Origin: Tubiluchus corallicola
Taxonomy: Eukaryota > Priapulida > Priapulimorpha > Priapulimorphida > Tubiluchidae
Length of the DNA: 31,405 nucleotides
Assembly (NCBI GenBank): GCA_030141605.1
Contig: JAQGDQ010000790.1
Span: 64,001 to 95,405, forward strand
Direction: 5' to 3'
Shown here: positions 1 to 10,000 of the stretch, piece after piece
Numbering within the stretch: the first letter of the stretch is position 1
Layout of the letters: each line of letters begins with the position of its first letter
Notes under the pieces: generated by a model
Database searches by the model: none
Told to the model about the DNA's origin: nothing
Seen by the model: the letters and a program-made list of their open reading frames with translations, nothing else
Program-made: the position numbers and the translations under genes

Positions 1-179
1 GATCTTCAAAGGTGCAACAACAAATCACGTAAACAAAAATTTTAGCGTGTAACATCTAGGTCCATAGCCAAATCAACATTCAGTAATAAACTCAAAATAA
101 TTAATGTATAAATTCATAATAGATTTATAATAATAAATATAAGATTATAATTATACAAATTGCCTATAGATAAGTTATA

Positions 180-465
180 CTAACTATTGGTGTTGGCGCC
201 GATGCTAGGCAAGTAGGCCTGCAACAAATTAATATTGATTACTGCATTTCAGGAATAAAGTGATAATATGTACCTTGACTGTGGGTTTGTTTGAACCGCT
301 GCTGGTGTAACTAAAAGTCTGTTGTCCACCTGCTCCTCCTAACCCACTTTGCCTCAAAAGATCTTCCATCATTCTTCTGGCATCCTCTGGCATATCATCA
401 GGGATGTTGAAATCAACTTGGCCACCAGGACCAGATGTCATTTGGTAGCTATAATTGTACGACAT
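180..465 (-). CDS. Small 76-residue protein, family not recognised, two coding exons
   Basis: The ATG at 465-463 opens a 64-codon exon (465-274) that ends at a good donor (AAG|GTACAT). A pyrimidine-rich acceptor ending TTGTTGCAG at 219 lies 55 bp further on, and the next exon (218-180) continues in phase to a TAG stop, adding AYLPSIGANTNS. The predicted protein is 76 residues. It starts MSYNYSYQMTSG, has an acidic helix-like middle (PDDMPEDARRMMEDLLRQSG, about residues 22-41), a Gly/Gln stretch and a Ser-rich end. No signal peptide or membrane segment is visible. I do not recognise the family. The composition and clean splice phase favour a real gene; without the splice the frame runs on for 14 unconvincing residues. 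It is head to head with the PRDM15-like gene. The two-exon structure is inferred from splice signals only. Confidence 0.55.
219..273 (-). other. Predicted 55-bp intron of the small minus-strand gene
   Basis: On the minus strand it starts GTACAT and ends TTGTTGCAG, with an ATTAAT branch-point-like sequence upstream of the acceptor. Both exon boundaries are phase 0. Confidence 0.5.
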
Positions 466-720
466 AACGCCTTTTGAACAAAAGCACTTTTGCTAAATTT
501 CAAGTGAGTTCCAAAAGTTTTATGACTCCTTTGGGAGTCTGAAAACGAAGCTGCTCGCCAGCAATCAGCTGCTCAGCTGGGCCAGCGCAACTAGCGCCAC
601 CCGCGGCGGTTTTCGGAGCTAAAGAACGATACGATTTCTTCGACGTTCATGCTCTTATTTTCATTTTATTGTTGTATTAATTAAAATCACTGCTAGTTAT
701 TTTATCATGAGCTGCATAAC
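466..720. promoter_or_regulatory. Probable bidirectional promoter and leader region
   Basis: This stretch separates the ATG of the small minus-strand gene (465) from the presumed 5' leader of the PRDM15-like gene. A short GC-rich patch at about 550-620 (containing CGCCACCCGCGGCGG) stands out from very AT-rich surroundings, as expected for a shared promoter core. A donor-like AAC|GTAAGC at 721 and a strong acceptor TTCTTTGCAG ending at 970 suggest a 250-bp leader intron for the rightward gene. No TATA box is obvious. The assignment rests on position and base composition. Confidence 0.45.
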
Positions 721-1018
721 GTAAGCAATTCTAGAAACAAAATTGCTATTTACTATTGTAGGTATTTTGGTTATTACTGTGTATTCCAGATAAATTATTA
801 AACTTATTTATTTTTAGCCACAATTTCGATCCATGCAATACAGGTGGTTCAGTGAAAACAAACTTTATTGTGAAGGAAAAATCGTGCGTTGCTGATAATA
901 ATAATCATTTCAAAGCGGACTACTTATTACGTAATTTGAGTTTTCCTAATTATCAATTATTTCTTTGCAGGTGTGTTTTTGCTGTTTTGTTGTAAAGAAT
1001 GAAGGCTGAACTGATGAA

Positions 1019-1049
1019 ATGGGTCGATACAAAAAGAAATCTGAGCAAT
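1019..1049 (+). CDS. PRDM15: PRDM15-like coding exon 1 (31 nt, start)
   Basis: ATG at 1019 has a strong context (G at -3, G at +4) and encodes MGRYKKKSEQ plus one base. The donor reads AAT|GTAAAG, which is weaker than usual. The carried T joins GT of the next exon to make Cys, in phase. Out-of-frame ATGs at 999 and 1014 precede it. This exon is the least certain part of the model; a different upstream first exon is possible. Confidence 0.5.
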
Positions 1050-4000
1050 GTAAAGCATGCAACGTTCCCCTTTAATTTGTCATAACATTTAGAATTACAT
1101 TATAGACATGATAATAATGACATATCCTTAGATTTTCTATATAATAAGCAAATATGTTACGTGTAACCATTTTTTCCTATTTTGAATTAATAGCCAGAGT
1201 CAAAAATACAGAATTATATTATCTGAAATTGTTAGTCAGTCTGTATTAATGGATCAATTGGCTAAACTAACAGGAAGCAAAATTGTATCTAACTCTTCTT
1301 TATCTTTTTGTTATTTGCTAGGTTGTAGCATATGCGAGAGTGATCATGATTCATTTGAGTGTCGTGCATATGGGGCTGCTACATTCATACCAAATGTTAA
1401 GGTATGTAATTCTGTGTTTCTCTTCCTTTTTACCAAACGCTTTGCTCAGGCTAAACTGTGAAATGCCTTTGTAACAATAATTTCTGCCTTTAAGCGAAAT
1501 TTGCCTCCGTTTCGGTTTACATGTACGATTCGGCAGAGATTGTAGTGATTGTATAGTATTGCATTTACAAAAGTATGCTGTGAGTCTGTTAGGTGACAGC
1601 AAACTGTAGGACCAATTATGCTTTCACGGGAGTACAAAACAAGCTATTTTACTTTACCCTCATTTCTTTCAGCTGTCTACGAAACGTAACAAAATATGGT
1701 TTGCAAAAAATGTTTTTTTATTTTGAAAAATATGGTGTAGAATACTGCAACCAACCGAGCAAAATATTGGGCAAATGCGGGACTTTCAATTATTTGGTTA
1801 AGTTTTGAGATATTGCTAAAAATGAGGTACATCGTACTGAGATTCAATTGTAACTCGCTAATGATCAGTGGCATCTCTTAACAACAGGGCCAGACCATGA
1901 GTTGTTGGGGCCCTCAGCTAAAGAAATTTTGGGGTCCCCTCAGACAGAGTCTCACTCTAAATTGCTCGCATTCATCTCGAACATTCCTCTTGTGATACCT
2001 TTCAGCAACGTTTGCATAGCTGTGGGCCACATATTTTAATTTGTAGGCCCTATTTCTTGGCTGAAATAGATGGCCTTTATTATTATTAAGAATCTTTATT
2101 GAAAATGATACAATAAGCTCTCTACTTGTAGGGCACATAAGTACAAAAATGTTAAATAAATCTTTACATTATGCACATTATGTAAATTTTTTAATGTATA
2201 CTAATTATATATTAATTATATTTAATGTGTACTCTGGGTAATAAATAGGTGTAGCTAATTACAGTTATGGAGTTTAGAGTCTAGTAATAATTTACGTGCT
2301 TTCCTTGTTGAAATAATTATTTTTTTCAAATGAGTTTAAAAATGAGTATAAGTTTTGCAAAAAACGGGTTTATATTATATAAATATTATATTATTATATA
2401 TTATATTATGTTATTATTATTATTATTATATTATTATATAATATGCGTGAACATTTTGCATAGAGGGTCTTAAACAAGGGCCTTTTGTTTCAAACAAAAG
2501 GCTTCAAACAGGGTTCCTCTATCTCAAATGAGGAACCACTTTAGACTTCCTGCCCCCTTTTTTTCAAGTCAGCAATGCAAAGTATGCCCCCCCCCCAAGC
2601 TTGAAGGGCTCTAGGCTGCACCTTATACTGAACTATAAGGTAATCCAGCTCTACCAAGAGCAAAAATTCTTAGAGCATCTGTCATTAATATAGGAATTAC
2701 GTGTTTTTCCATTTTTTGATTGCAGGATAGCTTTTTGTATAAGTTAATTTTACAGCTCTACCTGTCTTATTATTTGCTGCACTTAATGTAGTATCTATTT
2801 ACATTTTGATATTTTATGTTCAGGTTGAATCAAGAGCCAGGTTAACTCTTCCACCAATTTTGTCTGTATGTACTGATGGCAAAGGAATTATCACATCGAA
2901 GCCCTTAGCAGCGGGGACCTGGTTTGGACCACTGGAAGCACCCAGAGTTTTGGAAAATGGAATAATTGAACCTTGGTTCCTATTGAAAGTAAGAAAATTA
3001 TTTTGCAGTTAGATGAAATGACCGTGTCCACATTATTGCATTTGCCCATTGAAAACTACTACTACTACTTTGTTTTCTACTCTGAAAGTAAGATACAATT
3101 TTAACTTTTAATTATTAGTATAATTAACTAATTATTAGTTGTATGCTACTGAAAAATATCTCATACGTTACAAAATTGGAGGCTCTTAAATGCTGCCAAA
3201 CTTTTACTACTACATCTAGGGGATGATACATACCACCAATGATTATTGTGTCGATAATTATTGATTATTGTATAATCGCTAAATGACAAAATTTGTTTTA
3301 ACCATTATTGTAGGAATATCATAAAATTTGGTGTGTGTAATTGCTAATCGTTCTCCTTTGCAAAGTGACATTTTTTTGCTTTTTCCGTTGTTCAATGAAA
3401 ATAGACAAAAAAGTAAAAAAGAAGTTATTTATAATCTGAATAATTTTCTTGTACTTTCTTTCTGCAGTATCTGTTGTCTTCAGATGATTTAAGGAGACCC
3501 TAATCCCAAATGCATCATTTTTAGATACATTTTCCTAGTTATGCACAAGCAGTGTAGCTCACATAGATAAATATGTTATGTAGTAATAGATCTGTGTATA
3601 ATATATTTGTCTGTTGCAGGTCATGTATTATTATTGTTTTATGACTAAATAAGATATCTGTGCATTAATTGGGAAATGGTTTGCAAAGATGCGGTGCGGT
3701 AAAATGTTGATAGACCTTGCCCAAAAACTAACGAGGCATTTTGTATCGTTTCAACCTTCCAAATAATTTCTTGCATCGTATCGTTTGAAAAACAGATTAT
3801 CGATATCGTATCATTGGAAAAAAGCATCGTATTGTCAAATTTCTATCGTTTAACATCCCTAACTACATCACCATTTACTTACAGTATTAGAAAAAAGTTA
3901 TATAGTAATATTTTTATGAAGTTTTTCTTACGATTTAAAGGAAAAAACAAGTCACTCAGCGTGTTGGGTTTATTTTATTGTTATCACTTAAACTGTTTGT

Positions 4001-7000
4001 GGTGTGCTGAAGGAAAGAACAAGTCACTCAGTATGTTGGGTTTATTTTGTTGTTATCACTTAAACTGTTTGTGGTGTGCTAAAGGAAAGAACAAGTCACT
4101 CAGTGTGTTGGGTTTATTTTATTGTTATCACTTAAACTGTTTGTGGTGTGCTAAAGGAAAGGACAAGTCACTCAGTATGTTGGGTTTATTTTGTTGTTAT
4201 CACTTAAACTGTTTGTGGTGTGCTAAAGGAAAGAACAAGTCACTCAGTGTGTTGGGTTTATTTTACTGTTATCACTTAAACTGTTTGTGGTGTGCTAAAG
4301 GAAAGAACAAGTCACTCAGTATGTTGGATTTATTTTACTGTTATCACTTAAACTTAGAAAAATATAACAAAGAAATTTGTAAAAAACTGCCTATAAAGCA
4401 TAAATTTAAAATATACTACCTCTGAATAGAAATTTTCAGGTATGGTGGTTGCCGCCATTCACTTGAAAATTATGACGTAACTGGGAGACTTCGTGACATT
4501 TCGTAAGCGCTTGGTGCTTAAACTAATTCAAACTTCTGCAGCTTACCTAATGTTCACGCAAATATATTGCAAAACTAGCTATTTAGTTTTGTGAAAATTA
4601 ATTATACTTTTGATGTAGATTGACAGTGCGCTACTTTTCTTCAAGATGAATGACGTCATTGGAAGCAGAATGGGCATTGAAAATGGGAGCGCCCAAGCAT
4701 GAAGTGATCGCGACTTTAAAGTGATTTTACTAATTACACGAGGCGCTTATTGGCGTTTTATTGCTAAATCCTTCTAAAATTTTTGGCAAACGTTGAAATG
4801 AGCCTAACCTCCTAGAAGATTTGATCTTTCCTTTAAGTTGTTATGTTTAAAAACAATTTTCAAAATGCAATTTCGGAAGTCCGTTGAGCTACCATTTACC
4901 CTACAAGTAACCATATGTGTGCTTGCAAACCACAACCATCCATAAATTGGCATAGTCAAAACTACGTTATGACGCTTCAAAGTAGAAATTTTGTCAAAAG
5001 TCAATTTTTTGTTTTTTATCAAAACAAACGCTAAATATATTGGACTTTATATTCTAGCATCAAATTATCAAGAAAGTGTTCAATCTAATTTTATCTAATC
5101 TCCTTACCTCCTTTTCTAATCTTTATCTCCTTACCCATTTTGTCTGTCTAGAAACTAGTACTGCAATTGTGAAAAACTCTTATTTTCAAACTCCGATTTT
5201 TAAGCTCCGATAGCAACTCGTAGAAGCAGTCACTTCGCTCTTTTTTTTGTTGCCATCTTCGTTAGGAAGAACCATCTACTGGACTTAAACATAACTTCAA
5301 TGTGTTCTTGCAAAGTCCGTAACAACTAATATTTGTACGGTTGCTAAGTGTTTTGTAGAAATGAGACAAAAAACAATGGCTGAGTTTAACAGAGATTTTC
5401 TCAAGGTTATGTTTTTCAGTGTGCAGCCTGCACCTGAACTTCAACATGGATTATCTCAGCTTAGAAATACCGTAGAGTGATGAGCTTGGTATCAAAATGA
5501 TCCTCATGAAATTGAGATTCGGAATATGTGAATAACTAGAACTAGGGCAATTTTGCTATGCAAGCACACATTTGTCAATATATTTCTTGCAATAATCTGC
5601 CCAGGTTTTGTTAATAGCGATCATTTCTTCCGCCATGTCAGCTAACTGAGCTCCTTGTTGCAGATACTCACTGCTGACGGGAAAACTTCATTTTTGCTGA
5701 AAACTGACAATGAGGAGGAATGCAATTGGTTGTGCCTGGTGAGACCAGCAAAATCTGCCAACGATCGCAATGTCATCGCTTTTCAGATAAAAGTATGCGT
5801 AAAACAATTACCATTTTGTGTTTCTTATTTATTTGACACCAGGGATGTTACCTAAACTGAAATTACAAACCGAGACCAAAGCAGAAATTTATGAAATGGA
5901 AGGAAAGCTATACCGAAACGAATCCGAACTGAAGTTATTTTTGCAAAAGCAACTATTATCAAAACTGAAGCAAAATCTGAAATAAATAAATAATGCACTT
6001 TGTTGTTGCTTGTTTGCTTTTATTTGCTATGATACAAGCTTGATAAAGTAGCTAAGTAAAAAATCTTAATCAAAAAAGTAGAACAATGTTTATGGTTAAA
6101 GATCATGAAGCTTGGAAAAAATTGACTATTTTTATTTTGTAAGTATTTTGTTGCCTTTATGTTATAAATTATATAACTAAACCGAATTTTATTAAAATTA
6201 TGCTTTGACATTTCGGTTGATTGTGTCTGGAGACCTTAAAGCTTCACAGTCGTCAGCGGTGAAGAAATGCTACATTACCCTTTAAACATGCTGCAAATGG
6301 TTCAAAAAGTTAAATAAACAAAATTTACGCTTTATTTGAACTATTTTAGCAAATATTTTTCAGCGATTTTTGACGTTTAGGAGAAAAATAGGTAAGCTAC
6401 TGCTAAAGGTAAGCGGTAAGTACTACTAAAACCTTGGCAAAATGCTACTGGAAATTACGTTATTTAGGAAACTCAAAAGACAGTGGAATTATCAGCAAAC
6501 TGAAATGAAATTTTTGTTTTGGTAACATCGCTGTTTGACATCCACCAAAGTGAGCAGAAGACAGTGCTGTAATGTGATTGGTTGTCTTTTCTCGCACAAA
6601 CCACATTAATTACAAAAATGTATTTCACATCTGCCATTAGTTGTTAGATTGTAACGTACCAGTGGCTGTAACATAATTGTAACATAAAGCTTTTAATTCC
6701 AGTGAGCAGTCTTATTACAAGTTACAGTGTTTTTCTTCTATTTCACGAGTCACAAATTACCTTTGAGTTTTTCTTCCCAAGCAAATAATATCTATGACTT
6801 ACATGTGGAAGAAGGTTCCAATGTTATTCCAATGTATACGCTGCTTTTTACAGAAACACACTTTCATTGTTAATGAACAGTATGAAAACACACTACAAAA
6901 AATTCAAAAGATCCATTCTTACCTTTACCATTTGCAATCATAGTTCCATTTACTTCCCCTATGATCTAGGATGTGTTTCAGCGTTAGGGGTGAGCATCGA

Positions 7001-10000
7001 ATTATCTTTATCACTAAAACGATTGAAACATCATGCAATTAGCATAACTTAGCTGTGATTTCTGCACACAATTTTAAAGAAATTACTAGTAATTTTATTG
7101 CAGAACAAAATCATTTTATTGCAGAACAAAGTCTAGTGATATGCATGATCTTTGTAAAACTGATTTTTGCTGGTGGTTCGAAAACGTGTTGGAAAATCTT
7201 TCGATCTCAATTCAAATTCGGTTTGAATTCGAAACACTGATGTTTGGTTCGATTCGAATTCGAAAGTCACAAATTCAATTCGATTTGAATTTACTTTCTG
7301 GTAGAGAATGCTCACCCCTATTCAGTATGTCTTCAACTTCGCTCTGGAAAATTAGTTTGCTACTTAAATAACAACTTATCAATCAATGGATTAAAAACGT
7401 AAGACGTGCAGTGCACAATTTTCAGTGAGTATTTTTTCTTCTTTTTGTATCTTATGTGCTTAAGTCTTGACTAACTAAATCTAGTGCAAAATTAAAGACT
7501 TGTCACTGGTGCAACAATAACAGAATAACAACAACAACAATAACACGAAACCTATTCACCAGTGACTATGCAGTACAATAGAAACCGGGCAAGTTGTTGA
7601 TATTTACATTTATTATAAACAACAACCTCATAAAAGAAGCTTCGCAATTTACACTTTAGAAATTGCTTAATGACAATGTTTAATTAAAGCAAAGGCTTTT
7701 AACGTTTCATGTCGTCTCACTGGCAATGTCGTGTATTTTGGTCACGAGGGAAATTGAATATATTGAAGATTTTCGTGGCATGCTTGACCTGTATTTTACT
7801 GTATTTTTATTGTATTTTCTACTGTATTTTTTAAGGAAAGAACAAGCCGCTCAGTATGTTGGGTTCATTTTAGTACCATCGCTTAAACTTAGAAAAATAT
7901 AACAGAGAAATTTGCAAAGAACTGCCTATAAAGCATAAATTTAAAATATACTACCTCTAAATAGAAATTTTCAGGTGTGGTCATTGCCGTAATTCACTTG
8001 AAAGTCGTGACGTAATTGGGACACTTTGCAATTTTTCATAAGCCAATCGTAGCTTTCCGTAAGCGCATTGTGGTTTTCCGTAAGCATGCGCTTCTTAAAC
8101 TAATTCAAGCTTCTGCAGCTTACCTAATGTTCATGAAAAAGTATTACAAAATTAGCTATCTAATTTTGTAAAAACGTATTATACTTTTGATGAAGAATGA
8201 CAGTGTGCTACTTTTCTTCAAAAACGAATAATGTTATTGGAAGAAGAATGACATTGAACATGGGAGCACCCAAGCATGAAGTGATCGCGACTTTAAAGTG
8301 ATTAAACTAATTACATGAGGCGATCTTTAATTAAAGGAAAATGTGACCCAGCTTTGCGTGTATAAAAAATGACCTAATGCCATAAATTATTGAAAGGGAA
8401 AATACTGTTTGCATGAAAGAATTATTACTATAGAAGCGGAAGTTCCTTCATTTTTCATTGTTGCATTTTGGTAAATCATTCATATTAAGATGGGTGACAA
8501 TGTCTGTATCTTGGAAATATGTTGTGTGAAAAACAAACGCCTTACCAGACTAGCAGACCACATCCCAGTCATGGCTTAAGATTTCAGCTGGTGAAGCATG
8601 AAAGAGTTTTTATCTAATTGTTAATGTGAGACTCGTCAGTTCCAAAGAGATGCAGTCTGAAAAGTCTTCCTGCGACCATTTAAGGAATGACCCTTTTCTT
8701 TTATGTGTTTACTATTTTTGATTACTGTTTATTGTAGATATGACGTCATGGACGTGCAAGATGACACCACTTGTTTATTTGATATTGCATCTTATGTGTT
8801 GTTATTTGTTTGCCTTCAGTTTGCTTGTGTAGCTCGTATTAACCATTTCAGTCCCAAATTATTTTTTTAATAAGAAAAAAATTTTGGCTTGGTACTTTTG
8901 TTCAGTATGTCCATCTTGTTTACACATAATAATTATTTTTTTCTACCTGTACCCGCGTGCTAAATATAGTCTGTATCCCACGGGATACATTGGGATTCAA
9001 TGGAAGCATAAAATGTGCTTCATTTTGCAACTGCTGATAATTTTTTAAAGTATTTAAGACATTTAGTATGCACGCTATGCTGATCTGTACAAAGTCATCT
9101 CTAAAGTACTTTACCTTGCTCACTTTTTTATGCTATGTAGATTTTCTAGTTTGCCATTTTATCACTATTTTTAGTCTATTGTTATTGGCTAAAATCAAAA
9201 TAACTATTAACAGATCAAATAACTGTCAGTTTTAAAATTTTATTAATTTTAAGGGTAGAAAATATTCTCATATCCCACGGGATACAACGGGTATGAAAGG
9301 GTTGATGCTTTAATTAGCCCTTATGGAAGGTGCTTTCATTCTTGATGCGAGTTCCAATGAATTTTAATGAGTGTAATTATTGATTTTTATCATTCTTTGC
9401 CTCCTCGAAAACTTCAGTTTTCTGTTCAACATTTTCAGGATGACATCATGTTTCTGACTACGAGAGAAATTTTAGCTGGCGAAGAGTTGAAGGTTTGGTA
9501 CAGTCCATCATATGCAGCTACACTGAAGAGATTACCAGTGCCAGGTAAACATTTTAACTTAGGTTGTTACCAGTGCCAGGTAACCATATTAACTTAGGTT
9601 ATTACCAGTGCCAGGTAACCATTTTAACTTAGGGTGTTACCAGTAACAGGTAACCATTTTAACTTAGGGTGTTACCAGTAACAGGTAACCATTTTAACTT
9701 AGGGTGTTACCAGCGACAGGTAACCATTTTAACTTAGGTTGTTACCAGTGCCAGGTAACCATTTTAACTTAGGTTGTTACCAGTGCCAGGTAACCATTTT
9801 AACTTAGGGTGTTACCAGTAACAGGTAACCATTTTAACTTAGGTTGTTACCAGTGCCAGGTAACCATTTTAACTTAGGTTATTACCAGTGCCAGGTAACC
9901 ATTTTAACTTAGGTTATTACCAGTGACAGGTAACCATTTTAACTTAGGGTGTTACCAGTAACAGGTAACCATTTTAACTTAGGTTGTTACCAGTGCCAGG

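Noticed and set aside
1885-2618. Possible hAT-like element with CAGGGCC left end and a GC-rich right end
   Set aside because: The ends match only loosely and the flanking 8 bp (CTTAACAA and CACCTTAT) do not agree.
3814-4425. 203-codon open frame with repeated GKNKSLSVLGLF units
   Set aside because: It is the 72-bp minisatellite read through; the period is a multiple of three and the frame lies in an intron with no coding signal.
7502-7566. 10-bp perfect inverted repeat GTCACTGGTG/CACCAGTGAC
   Set aside because: The 45-bp AAC-rich spacer and lack of target duplication give no reason to call an element or regulatory hairpin.
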